DNA of 64,000 bases from Pseudisothecium myosuroides (lineage: Eukaryota; Streptophyta; Bryopsida; Hypnales; Lembophyllaceae), in assembly GCA_951799445.1 (NCBI GenBank), contig OX637296.1:6448001-6512000 (forward strand), read 5' to 3'. The notes beneath the pieces are model-generated. The model had not been told where the DNA came from. It was given only the letters and a program-made list of their open reading frames with translations, and made no database searches. The translations under genes and the position numbers were made by a program. Numbering within the stretch: the first letter of the stretch is position 1; each line of letters begins with the position of its first letter. This document shows positions 12,553 to 23,609 of the stretch, piece after piece.

Positions 12553-14640
12553 CCACCCTCCACGGATTTCAGTACTGGCTTATCTTTTGTGGCTAGGATT
12601 TCTGGGGTTTGGGTTTCCCGGGCTTCCGCTTGTTCGTCGTGCTCAATGTGGTCGGTTTGTTCCTCCGTGCGAGCGCTCCTGTGTACCGAGGGTTCTTTTG
12701 AGTTCTACTGCGTTGGCTGGGTGTAGGCGTGTAGTCGCTTTTCATTGAGGGTGTTGGAGTGCCAGCGTTGTGTTTTGACCGTGGTGCTGCCACCGAGGTC
12801 TCGTCCTCTATTGCGGAGAAGACGAAGGTATACCGGACTAAGCTAGATTGTGGAGCTGCTCGGCGCCTGTTGCAGCATAATCCACGGACGTCCCTGCAAC
12901 CACGTCAAGGAGCGCAAGCAGTCAGGTGATTTTTCTGCACTTCGTTGTTCTTACTGCATGGCTGGCTGATCTAGATCTGCTCCTATAGTCTTGCGGTTCC
13001 GTACTGTTCTCTGGGTTTGCCAAACGGCTACCTAATTTTGGAGAAACGACCCCAAGAAGAATAAACCCTCGTTGATGTAGATAAGCCCATCCCTCCTTGC
13101 ATCCCCGAGTTCCGAGCATAGCTGGCGTCCCCGTCTCCCTTCTCCATTCGCAGGACCACGCACAGAGGCAGCTTGGTGGCTGCGGATTTGACTGGGAGCT
13201 TGGAAATCTGCTGCCTTGGTGCTCTCATCCCGGGGAGAATTAATAAGGAGTTGCCGTCTTGCTAGTTTAGTCTCGTCCTGGGGAGAAATAAAAAATTTTT
13301 GGAACCAGAAGCAGGTCCGGTCCGTGTACATTTCGTTGTGGTCGTAACTGCCTGATTACAAGAAGTATCCGAGCGTGTCATGGAGAAAATGATTGTACAG
13401 GTTTGTAAGAAACGGTCGAGGATTTTCGTTGAGAATTTTCGTTTCAGGATTTTCGGTGAGGATTTGCTAGGCTTGTTTATTGACTTCCTGTTTCATCGAT
13501 GGTGGTTGCCAAATTCTGATTTGCAGGAGAGAATCTTGATTGTCTTTGCTTGTAATTTTTTGTGGCTGCCTTGACTTGATGTAGATCAGTATATTGATCT
13601 GTGGGAGGGCAGCGTTAATTGAGCCTTGCGCTTTGGGATGAGCTTGTATTGCCAAAGAAATCGAAAGAGACTTTGTAACATGCTTGGTTTTGAATTTTGA
13701 ACTGGTCTGAGTTCTCTGTACTCTTCCTTGGAGATCTGGATCTTCATTCATTCTTTTCAGATTGTAAGTTGACTAATTCGTAGCTAGGTTCATTTTGTGA
13801 TTGTTTGATGGCCGATCAGATTGTTTCCGTTTTTGATCATATCGTTTCCGAATTCTTAGTTAGATCGATCCAGTGATCAAGCCTGAACTGATCAGATTGC
13901 TCCGATGAGGTTAGTTTGATTGCTCCGATTTGGTAGATGCATCGATCTAGTGATCGAGTATGTTTATGAATCCAGTGATCGAGGATGTTATGTTTAGCTG
14001 CATCGATTTAGTGATCGACTGATCGGTATATTCATGGATTTCGAGCTGGAGGAAGACCTGAAACCAACATGTTTATGAATTTCAAACTCGAGGAAGCATT
14101 TTAATGACTTCCGAGGTGCTTTATCAATTTTGAGTGAATCGTTGTGAACACTTGAGGGTTTAGGACCGTGAGTATACCATGTTGCCTTTGCAGTCATCGG
14201 TGATTCTTTGTGAGCTTTGCAGTCATGGTTCATTATTCATTGATTATTTGTGACCATTACAGGCATTTGAGTCACTGTTGATTCTTTGTGAGTTCCTTAG
14301 GCCGAGTTCAAATGAGCAGTTTCAAAGCCAGAGTTCAGAATTAGGTTCCAATGAGTAGTTCTAATTATTAGCTTTCCAATGCTATCAGTTCTTCAGGCTG
14401 TAGCTATTGTAACATTGTGGATGTGTCACTACTTTTTGAGGAATGTCAATCTCACTTCAGCATGTGCTTTGATTGTTTGCAGCGTGTACAACATCCAAAT
14501 TTCTGGAAGACTTCCGTGGCATTTTGGCTATATATCTTCATTTGTGAAGTTAGAGGTGAGCGATTTTAATGGATGTTAGTCTTTCCCTTACATAAAATGA
14601 TTTTTTCCTTCTTCTATTCTATATCTAGAACAAGTATTCC
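12553..14640 (+). other. Putative 5' leader (first exon and intron) of the 15.8-kb gene
   Basis: GC-richer for about 800 bp, then T-rich with recurring GTGATCGA and CATCGAT strings. No open frame looks coding. Given the TATA-like element upstream and the splice acceptor at 15,751-15,752, I read it as a noncoding first exon plus the start of a long leader intron. Confidence 0.4.
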
Positions 14641-15590
14641 AAACTCAAATCACCTTGATTCGAGGTGAATCAAAGGCCTCTTTGTCTTTCTTGTAGAACT
14701 AGTATCCGAAACTCAATTCACCTTGAGTGGAGGTGAATCAAAGGCCACTTTGTCTTCCTATAGAAGTTGTATTCAATCCTCAAATCAGCTTGATTCGAGG
14801 TGAATCAAAGGCCGCTTTGTCTTCTTGTAGAAGTAGTATCCCAAACTCAATTCACCTTGAGTCGAGGTGAATCAAAGAACGCTTTGTCTTTCTTGTAGAT
14901 GTAGTATTCCAAACTCAATTCACCTTGAGTGGAGGTGAATCAATCAATGGCCACTTTGTCTCCATGTAGAAGTAGTATTCCAAACTCAAATCACCTTCAT
15001 TCGAGGTGAATGAAAGGCCACTTTGTTTTTCTTGTAGAAGTAGTATCCCCAACTCAATTCACCTTGAGTGGAGGTGAATCAAACAATGGCCACTTTGTCT
15101 TGTTGTAGAAGTTCTATTCCAAACTCAAATCACCTTGATTCGAGGTGAATCAAAGAACGCCTTGTCTTTCTTGTAGAAGTAGTATTCCAAACTCAATTCA
15201 CCTTGAGTGGAGGTGAATCAATCTATGGCCCCTTTGTCTTTCTGTAGTAGTATCCCAAACTCAAATCACCTTGATTCAAGGTGAATCAGTGGCCGCTTTG
15301 TCTTCTTGTAGAAGTAGTAACCCAAACTCAATTCACCTTGAATGGAAGTGAATCAATGGCCGCGTGGTTTTCTTGTAGAAGAAGTATCTCAAAATTGAAA
15401 TCACCTTGATCCGAGGTGAATAAATAGACGCTTGGTCTTCTTGTAGAATTAGTATCCCAAAACTCAAATCACCTTGAGTGGAGGTGAATCAATGGCTGCC
15501 TTGTCCTCTCGTAAAAGTAGTATCCACAATTCAAATCACCTTGATTCGAGGTGAATAGCTGGTAGCTCCATTCAAGGTGAACTATATCTA
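14641..15590 (+). repeat. Palindrome array 2, about 14 units of 68 bp
   Basis: Fourteen units, each with an inverted repeat TCACCTTG...AGGTGA followed by ATCAA, then (C)TTTGTCTTTCTTGTAGAAGTAGTA-like spacer sequence. Two centre types tend to alternate, one TCACCTTGATTCGAGGTGA and the other TTCACCTTGAGTGGAGGTGAA, giving a higher-order period near 136 bp. The array ends about 160 bp before the first ATG of the gene at 15,755. Confidence 0.9.
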
Positions 15591-15754
15591 TTTCTCATTT
15601 CTGAGGTTAATTAATTCAATTCCATTATAGTTTAGAGTGTTCATTTAGGCGCTAATGGTAATTGGATTACTATTACTACTAAGAAAAAAAACATTCGGGT
15701 CGCAAGTTGAATATCTTTTCTAATTGAATTCCTCTTGTATGATTGACTACAGAT

Positions 15755-18700
15755 ATGGATGAACATAAAAAAAAACTTGACTTATACTTCGATCAATATG
15801 AAGTACCAGAAGACTTGGTTGAAGAATTTGGTGATGAGGCTGACAATGGGGATTATTGGAAACTAAAAGAACCAGAGAGCGTTGAGTTCTGGAGCATCAT
15901 TCTTTATCCAATGACTCAAAACGTTGGGTTCATGAAGAAATTCAAAAACGGGCCTGACGCCACACTTCCAATTTCTTACTATGAAGAAGTTGTTGATATT
16001 GCCAAAGGTCCTCCAGGAATGATTTTGGTCACGTGCTTGATCAAGAATGATCCAGACATGCCGGAAGAATACAAGTACACTTATGCCGTCAATCCTCAAG
16101 AGACGCCATTCAGTATTCATGAATGTTATACGTCTCTCATGAACACCCAGTACGAAGGCCTCTATAAGGAGCTCGAAACACAAATCCAAAAAGGAAGGTG
16201 GATGAGTAAGGATGGAGGATCGCTGCCTTCAGCAATTCTGGCAACTCGACTGAAGCAGCTGTTAGTCTCTTTTCAAATTGAGACAACAACATTACGGACT
16301 GGTTACAAGAACATGACCCCTCAACATTTGTCTCGAGAGTCAAGTGGCGTGGTCGGGAGTCAGCAGTCCCGCCTAAATCTCACCCCTGAGACAGGCAGAA
16401 GTGAAAATAAAAAACGTCGAGCTAGTACTTCAAGAACGGTACGTGCTAGTACGCCAATGAAGACGTGGGACACTACAACAGCTGAAGCCAATGACCAAGA
16501 TCCCGAGTCTAGCTCACTCTCAGTCCTTACAAACATACCAAAGGATTTTAAGTTTATACCCAAGGATAAAGACTCTGGAAAAGCGAATTACGAGGAGTCC
16601 TTGAAGATCTATGATAGTTATTGGTCTGAATGCCAAGAAGCATATTGTTTTGGTAGTGATAAAGTTGAAGAGATTTCAATTGATCAGTTGATGGTACCTC
16701 TCCCTGACATGAACTGTCGCAGTCTAGAGCCGTCCGGCATTGACCACACCATGCATTATTTGATGGAGATGCCTGACAAAGATAGAAAGCAAGCCCTTTG
16801 TGCTATGCCTATCGGATTGGAGGAAATGCCAAAGGATTGGAAAGACATAAAAGATTGCAAGTTCTACATGATCAATGGCCAGTACAGTGTCGAGGCATCA
16901 AAGAAGATGAGGACCGAGGCATCTGCATCCAAGATTGTAGAGAAGTTTGAAAAATGGCCATGCTTCATTGTCTGGAGCAAGGACCACTCTATTCTACGAC
17001 GAATTTCATCTTACTATAATCGAGTGAATCACTTCGACAGATATAACCCTACCTGGGCAACTAATATAATTGGTGCTCGTGGAGTGTGGTTAAGGATGGG
17101 AAAACCAACTCCTCCGAAACAAGCATCCGAAGTGGGACGATCAGTTTCAAGATCAAAGTCACAATCCAAAGGCAACAATGCCGAAAATTGGAAGGTATAT
17201 CTTAGGAAAGTAGTTTGATATTATTCAACTAAACTCTTTCTAATACATATAAGTTAGGAGGTCATCTGTCTATTCTTAAAGCTTGCAAAATGCAATTTTC
17301 TAGTTCATAATTCACCTCCATCCAAGGTGATTTTTCTATTTAGTGACTAACTTGCTTACGTTATCTTTGAGTGTAGAAATTTGACGCTGCTTGCCAGCTA
17401 CGGTTTGGTATGATTGACATTAAGAAGCAACAGAGAACCAAGTCTGGCAAGCCCGTGAAGGTTGACATTATAAACAAGCTCAAAATTATTACTGCTCCAA
17501 CAGATGTCTATGAGTTATACTCTGAACTCATTTCCGCTGCCTCAATGGGAGAGTTGATCGATCCCGAGTCAAAAACTTTGTTCAAGAATACCAAGGGTTG
17601 GGTTCCGGTGAAGGATGGCATCATCAGTAAAGAGTTCTTTAAATGGCTTGGTAACCTTTCCAACGCAAGCCTCAAGCGACTTGCAGAGCATCTATTGATG
17701 AAACCTGACCGACCAGAGAAGAAGAACAAGAGAATGGAGGATTATCCAAAGGTGACATTTAAAAAGCTGAAGAAGGTTGTACCAAACTGCTGTACCTATC
17801 GACAGTGGTGTGAGAGGCGCAAAAGAAAACAAATTGTAAAGGTGCAGCTCAATGATATGAAGCCCGAACTTGATTTGTTAACCACGACGGGAGAGACTAA
17901 GAAGGACATGTGGAAGAAATTCAAAGAGGATTACAAGATCACGGACGCTGCCATGCATGTCCTCATCACAGGTCCATCTGAGATATTCTTCACTGCATCG
18001 AAGCTTTTGTGTAACATCAACAAGAGCATTGGAGAATTGTCACCCTATGCTGAGGAATTTTTGAAGGTCTTCTTGAGAAATAAAGGAAGATTTACAATTC
18101 CCACCGGTCAAGCATTCTACCGTCCATTCAACGAAAACATAGACGCCTTAGCGAAGTGGGCCAGAGGTGATTGGGATCGTTTGGATGTCGACCGTATAAA
18201 GATGGGATTCATGGACTTTAGAATTTTTCCAAGCAACAAGAAGGAGGCTGGAGGGATGGCAACTCCGTATTTTTATTCTTTCTTGATGTTGCTAATGCGG
18301 CTAACCGATCCTGCAATTCTTGATATCCCTGTGTGGGTGTGGTTATTTGGAGATAAGAAGACCGACTCTAGTCTCATACACCATTTTTACCATTCTGTAT
18401 TTACAGATAATTATGTCCTTCATCACGCAGAGTACATGTCGGCGAAGTACGAGCGACTTGAAGATCTTGAGTTGAACAAGAAGAAAGTCGAAGCGAACGT
18501 CCACATCATGTTCCTCATTAAGAAGAACCACAAGGCAAAATGCAACTCCTTGCCAACAAAATTCAAGGCTCCGGAAACTCATGAATTCCTTACCTCGGGA
18601 GCTTACAATGAAATGCAATATCGAATCTATGAGAATGAATTACGGATGGAGTTCTACATAAGCATTTTGGCTTTATTTTGCAATCCTGGAGACGCGGTCT

Positions 18701-19641
18701 TTACCATATACGGGGGTGGAAAAATCATCTGTGCGGCGTGGGTGAGTATGTTGTTCTTTCTAAGTATTCACCTCCATTCAAGGTGAATTGACATGTTTGT
18801 TTGTTCTTGGAATTTATTATCTAAAATATGTTATTCTAACTATTTTTTCATCTTCTTCCAGATGAATTCGTTGATAAATTATATCATTGGGGATTCTGAT
18901 GAGACGAAATCTTTTAGTGACCTCTCGCAATTGTCTGTGGACTTGGACAAGGCAGATTTCCTTCAGTCAGGGTACTATGTTGATGAAGAAAAGTATCCAA
19001 AGACAGTCGATATTGACACCTCGTCATCCGGTAGGGGCAAGAGAGATCGTATTCAATTGGTTGCTCAAGATTCGGAGCACGACATGATTGACCAAGGAGA
19101 AGGTGACGAAGTCCATATGATCAATCCTCCCGCGTCCCAAGAGTTTAGCACTCCACATACTGGAACAGTCGCCCCTATGAATCCACCAGCAAGTGAACGT
19201 CGTGGTTCATCATTCACTTCTCTTTCCCCTTCTTCAGAGCGTGATCAAGGAAAGAGGAAGTTGGATGAAACAGAAGATCTTACTATGAAGGATTACATGA
19301 AAATGATGCATGAGAGGATGCAGAAGTATGAGGAGGAACAATTTGAGGAGAGGAAGCGTTCAAGGATTGAATATGCTCAATTGATGACTATCATCAAGGG
19401 AACTCTACCTTCTGGAAACTCTTCCCCTCCAACTATTGAGATGAGTGAGCCGGCCCCTCATGTGTCGTCAGGGAACCGTGTATCGGTATCTTCAGGTAGT
19501 GGAGCTCATATTCTTCCTAGGACATCCATGGAACTGGATCCAGCATTGTATAGTCCTTCCGAGGCGCTGCAGCAATCAGATGACCTGCAGACTCCTGCAA
19601 TGAGTTCGGGGGTTGGAAATGAGGAAGTCAATGATCCCTAA
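15755..19641 (+). CDS. ParB-like / methyltransferase-like three-exon gene
   Basis: Exons at 15,755-17,194, 17,377-18,741 and 18,862-19,641 join in phase 0 through GTATAT/GTGTAG and GTGAGT/TTCCAG introns, giving 1,194 residues. The ATG follows an acceptor (CTACAG|AT ATG). Residues near 372-380 read INGQYSVEAS, which resembles the DG.HR..A core of ParB/sulfiredoxin-type domains. Near residue 915-928, NPGDAVFTIYGGGK resembles motif I (FxGxG) of N4/N6 amino-methyltransferases. Between them is a long Lys-rich region I do not recognise; the last exon is mostly acidic, Ser/Pro-rich and predicted disordered. No DPPY-type catalytic motif is visible, so an enzymatic role is doubtful. The gene at 37-44 kb has the same domain order with better motifs. 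Each internal intron carries one palindrome of the array 2 type. Confidence 0.7.
17312..17330. repeat. Single palindrome in the exon 1-2 intron
   Basis: TCACCTCCATCCAAGGTGA: arms TCACCT/AGGTGA match those of the arrays at 2.8 and 14.6 kb. It lies inside a 182-nt intron. Confidence 0.75.
18767..18787. repeat. Single palindrome in the exon 2-3 intron
   Basis: Arms TTCACCT/AGGTGAA flank a CCATTCA centre, nearly the same as the copy at 17,312 and the last half-copy at 15,570. It lies 25 bases after the donor of a 120-nt intron. Confidence 0.75.
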
Positions 19642-20204
19642 GGTTCATCTCAGTGAACTCTCACTGTAATGATTTGGGATCTTTTGAAGTTGCGCTATTT
19701 TTATTTTTTTAAGTATGGTTTTTTTTACTTCTACAGGATTGTTTTGTATTGTTGAATGTAATTTTGAAGATTGCATTTACAAGTATGAAGTTGTAAATAT
19801 TGCAATCGTTTTTTCAAGATTTTTAGTTATTTTCAAAATGTATGTGTATAGAATTGCAAAAGTATTCCATCTTTTTTTTGCTTGCTTTTATATGTAAAAT
19901 CCAATTTCACCTTTAAAAAATTGTAAGTGTTACATTTTTTTTTCAAGATTTTAATTGTGAATTCATACTTAACTACTTAAGTGTATGTAAATATGAATAT
20001 TGGATTTTTTTCATTTATTTTATAAATGTAAATCCATAGTTACATGTACATAAATTATAAGTGCGACTTCTGTTTGGTGATTTCTGATATGAATCCACAC
20101 TTATGTGCATTAGATTGTGAACATAATATATTTTCATAAGATTTTAGGTGTAAATCTACATTTATTTTGGAAACTACTCATTATCCACTTGTAATAATTC
20201 GCAG
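19642..20204 (+). other. 3' UTR and intergenic/intron sequence
   Basis: T-rich sequence following the stop of the previous gene. It ends at a splice acceptor (TAATAATTCGCAG) that opens the phosphatase gene. I could not find the upstream exon of that gene here. Confidence 0.4.
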
Positions 20205-21169
20205 GTTCTCTTAATGAGGACATAGTGCCCCAACATCTTCCACCTTCTACCATTGATCCCTCGAATGTGTCCTTCCAAAAGAGCCCTTCATGTGTTCCAA
20301 GATCAAACCATCCAAATTCTGGTGGAAGAATCGACCCTAACCTGGAAGTATCACTTCAAGGAGTCCAATTGCAAGAGGATATGGAGGTTGATGTGAATAT
20401 TCCAGATGATGTTCTCATGGAGGTTCATATACCGCCTCCAGCAAATAATGCATGCACTAAAGAATCCTTACAAAGTCCTACGTCTGAGGAAATTGTAAGT
20501 GGTCAACTTTTCTTTATTCTAATGTGCATCTATTGAGATATTTGTTCTTGTGACTTGGATCTTCTACTGTTTGAGTCCCTTCATTTGTGTTTCTATTTTG
20601 TGTTCAAATGTTTACTAACAACTGTTGGCGTATTTCTCTGCCTTGATTTTAACAGAGGAGCGATCTTTCAAAAATATGTATAGGTGCAATACAAGAGCCT
20701 ATCGTTCCTTCGCTCGCTTCCAGGCCGAGAAGAAGGTGGCTCAATGTCATTCTAGACCTGAATGGGATCCTTTGTGTATCTAAGGAAAAGAAAAATCTTC
20801 CTAAGGGCACAATCTACAGTGATCTCTCGGAGCCACATTTTAGCGTTTTTCTAGTATCTATTGGTTCAAAAGCTATATATGTTCGTCTTCATTGCGAGGA
20901 ATTCCTCTGACAATTAGCTACAGTCGCATACATTTCTGTTTGGAGTTCCATGATGACTTCTACAACAAAATTCATATGCGAGTACCTATTTAGAGGATTA
21001 GAGACACCATGGAGTATCCTTGGGCAAGAGTTTTGCGACAATCTGAAGTGTAGGGGTCCGCGAGGAAACATCACAACTTTGAAAGTGAAGGGAACCGACA
21101 AAAACATGTTCCTCAAACCTCTAGACAAATTGTTCGATGCACAGAACTCAAAGTTTACTATTGGCAATA
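20205..21169 (+). pseudogene. FCP1/NIF-like HAD phosphatase, 5' part (split by retrotransposon)
   Basis: Exons 20,205-20,494 (disordered, Pro/Ser-rich) and 20,656-21,169 join in phase 0 across a GTAAGT/AACAG intron. The second exon encodes LNVILDLNGILCVS, the nucleophile motif of FCP1/NIF-type HAD phosphatases. The usual second Asp of DxDx(T/V) is Asn here (D-L-N-G), a variant I associate with plant members. It continues with SVWSSM and PWSILGQEFCDNL, typical of the domain. A TGA at 20,908-20,910 interrupts the frame just before QLATVAYISVWSS; a CGA (Arg) codon would fit there. The reading frame stops at the retrotransposon at 21,170 and resumes at 34,005. If unbroken, it would be a protein phosphatase, perhaps acting on the RNA polymerase II tail by family analogy. 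Confidence 0.75.
21165..21169. repeat. Target-site duplication, left (CAATA)
   Basis: Five bases directly before the left LTR, identical to 34,000-34,004 directly after the right LTR. Removing the element and one copy restores the phosphatase reading frame (FTIGN|TIMVDD). Confidence 0.92.
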
Positions 21170-21385
21170 TGTCGCAAGGTAAATTTTTGGTTTTTTGTAA
21201 GTTATCTAAATCTTGGAACGGAAACCGTGATCTGGGATCCGGATTCAAGTAGGAGGTAACCGATAACCGGAAATTAACTAATGGAACGGAATAGATGACA
21301 ATCCGGATTTGATCTGAATCTGAACCGGATTAGAGTTAGAACGGATCTGAGTTGGAACGGATTTGGTCATGATGACAGATCAGAC

Positions 21386-21393
21386 TATATATA
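21386..21393 (+). promoter_or_regulatory. First LTR TATA box
   Basis: GACTATATATAGGCTG, 276-283 bp upstream of the LTR open frame's ATG. It is in a position to drive a transcript of that frame. The same sequence occurs in the right LTR at 30,747-30,754. Confidence 0.5.
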
Positions 21394-21668
21394 GGCTGAC
21401 CAATCCAGTGGCCACTCTTTTTCAATCTTCATTTGCGGAAATCTCGCTCCAGCGCGTACTTAGCCTCTCTTCCCAGCGTTTTGCTTTCTTGTTTTGAGTT
21501 GGTTTGTGTGTGCGTGTTAGTGTGTTAGGGCGCGCAGCGCTTTAGTGTGCGTTGCAGGTTTAGAGGTACTCCGGTTGAGATCGGAAGAGCGAAGGTGAGA
21601 AACGGGACGTGCGGCTAGGAGAGGGAAAGGTAGCCTCAGTTAGAATCCGGTTAGCACAGTTCGTGTCC

Positions 21669-23438
21669 ATGCCTCAGCTCCGTAAGAGTAGAGCAGGGCC
21701 GTCCAGTTCCTCCGCAGCAGAAGTAAAACTCCGGAAGGTGTGTCCGGTTATTCCAACGGACGAGAAGGAAAAGGACAACCTGATGGAGGATTTGGCCAAG
21801 ATGGGCTGCGGAGGACTGATCGATAAACCCTGGGGGTTTCGGGAGGAGCAGATGATTCGAGAGTTACTCGGAAAGCTCTCCAACCAGTTTGAGAGAACTC
21901 TCCGCGGAAGTCCGGGCAACTGGACGGAGGAGATGTGGAAGGCCGTGTATGAATTCCGGTCTGGAGGTCGAGGGATGGCCTCCTCGAAGGAGGGTTACAC
22001 TCGGGGGAAATTCCGGTGCGACGTGGACTCCAAGGATGGGCACGCGGTGGCAGACTGTCTGGACGACCGGCATCGGAACCTTCTCCAGTTCCTGGTTCCG
22101 ATCATCCACCCGGAGAAGCCGACGAGGGTAACCATCGCCATCGGGAACCTCATTTTTGGAGCCCTGAGCGGGGAACGGAAAGTGGACTGGGCCAGGGTTT
22201 TGTTCGACCTGGTCAACCGGCTCATTCCGAAGATCGGAGGAAGTAGACCGACTCCGTTGAGTCCCTACCTCGTCCATCTGTACAAGCACCATCAACTCCT
22301 CACGGATACGGAGGAGAAGGAGTGGAAGATGCATGAGTCACTCCTGAAATATGGAGAATCGGAATCGGAAGAAGAAGAACAGGAAGAAGTATCCGGTTCC
22401 GAGGAGGAAGAAGAGGAAGAGGAGGAGCTACACCGGCCGCAGCACAAGCGGCAGAAGACGACACCTCCTAACCGGAGAGGAACCCCAACCCCTCCGGTTG
22501 AGACCTCCAGTCCAGGGAAGAAACCGGTTTCTGAAGAACCGGGTCCTTCCGGATCGGATCCGACGGATCCGTTCAACCAGCTGGTCAACATCCTGAGTGA
22601 TGTACGAGCAGACTGGACGGTGAAGAAGCTGATTCTGAATCAGATCAGCGAGCTGGTGGGAGCACCAGTAAACAGCAACCTGGCAGGAGTGGTTGCAGAT
22701 TTTATCTCCAGCCCGGATGAGATCCGGAAGCAAGAGGCGGAGATCCGACGACTCCAGGAGGAAAACGAGTCGTTGAAGACGGAAATGTTGCTCCTCAAGG
22801 AGGACATGGCTACCACCTGGGAGATGGCAGAGGCTACCCGGAAAGTAGCGGAGGATGTGAAGGCCACATTCGGAGCGACCGGAGAGGCTTTCACCAAGTC
22901 AAAGTTGTTTGACGAGGGAGTCCTCAAGGAGAAAAAGATATCCGGGACCAGGTTGGTCCGGATTTTGACAGACTACTCCGAGAAGGTGGAGTTAGTCATG
23001 ATGGACGCGCGAGAGGCTGCAAACCGGATGGAGGAGAGCAGCAGGAAGCTGAACGGAGTGACGTTGTCACGGTCGTTCCATCTGTCCGACCTTTCAATGC
23101 CCGGATCTTTTCCGAACGTGGGCATTCCAACGGAAGGAAAGGATCGGACTCCCCAGTCAAAGAAGAGTGGGAGGAAACTTGCACACACCATCAACCTGGA
23201 TTCGTCACCGGATCTCCCAGAACGTGAAACAGGGGAGCGGAACCGGAACCTGACGGACGTTTTCGAGCAGCTTGGAACGGAACCGCCGAGAAGTCCCACA
23301 CTGAACCCGGGGAAAGATCAAAGTATGGATCTGACCCCAAATCAGGGTGAGGATCAAGAACAGAGCGTGCACCAAGGCGAAGACGAAGTCATGGACGAAG
23401 GAACGGATCAAGGAGTAGATCCGGTTATGGTAGGGTAG
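21669..23438 (+). CDS. LTR-encoded protein, 589 aa (5' LTR copy)
   Basis: The ATG at 21,669 opens 589 codons lying wholly inside the LTR; upstream codons in frame lack another ATG. The N-terminal 220 residues look globular, with KPWGFREEQMIRELL, VDWARVLFDLVNRLI and LSPYLVHLYKHHQLL. A strongly acidic Glu tract follows near residue 230-260, then a basic patch (HKRQKTTPPNRR) that could be a nuclear localisation signal. A heptad-rich coiled coil (EIRRLQEENESLKTEMLLLKED) sits near residue 355-390, then an acidic Gln/Asp-rich tail. The VDWARVLFDL...LSPYLVHLY portion reminds me of the 'putative plant transposon protein' domain, but I am not sure. The frame is kept intact while gag-pol is broken. Confidence 0.7.
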   Translation: MPQLRKSRAGPSSSSAAEVKLRKVCPVIPTDEKEKDNLMEDLAKMGCGGLIDKPWGFREEQMIRELLGKLSNQFERTLRGSPGNWTEEMWKAVYEFRSGGRGMASSKEGYTRGKFRCDVDSKDGHAVADCLDDRHRNLLQFLVPIIHPEKPTRVTIAIGNLIFGALSGERKVDWARVLFDLVNRLIPKIGGSRPTPLSPYLVHLYKHHQLLTDTEEKEWKMHESLLKYGESESEEEEQEEVSGSEEEEEEEEELHRPQHKRQKTTPPNRRGTPTPPVETSSPGKKPVSEEPGPSGSDPTDPFNQLVNILSDVRADWTVKKLILNQISELVGAPVNSNLAGVVADFISSPDEIRKQEAEIRRLQEENESLKTEMLLLKEDMATTWEMAEATRKVAEDVKATFGATGEAFTKSKLFDEGVLKEKKISGTRLVRILTDYSEKVELVMMDAREAANRMEESSRKLNGVTLSRSFHLSDLSMPGSFPNVGIPTEGKDRTPQSKKSGRKLAHTINLDSSPDLPERETGERNRNLTDVFEQLGTEPPRSPTLNPGKDQSMDLTPNQGEDQEQSVHQGEDEVMDEGTDQGVDPVMVG

Positions 23439-23603
23439 TTAGGATTTTAGTTGTAAATATTTGTTAGTTAGGACCGGACCGGATTTGATCCGGATGTGCC
23501 TGGTCTGGATCGGATGTTTTCCGGTCTGGCCGGCTCGGCGGGGACCGAAAGTTCCGCGCGGACTTTCCGGGCCGCTTTTTGTTGACTTTTGAGTTTTAAA
23601 ATG

Positions 23604-23609
23604 TATATA
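23604..23609 (+). promoter_or_regulatory. Second LTR TATA box
   Basis: AAAATGTATATAGTCAGTC, 166 bp after the LTR frame ends. It probably starts the genomic RNA, which would put the LTR open frame in U3. Copy in the right LTR at 32,965-32,970. Confidence 0.5.

Noticed and set aside
12922..13331. Minus-strand open frames of 65-99 codons
   Set aside because: Several overlap in different frames, none has conserved motifs, and the region fits a GC-rich leader.
21674..23411. Antisense and other-frame open frames across the LTR and pol
   Set aside because: They mirror the GC-rich codon pattern of the real sense frames and carry no motifs.
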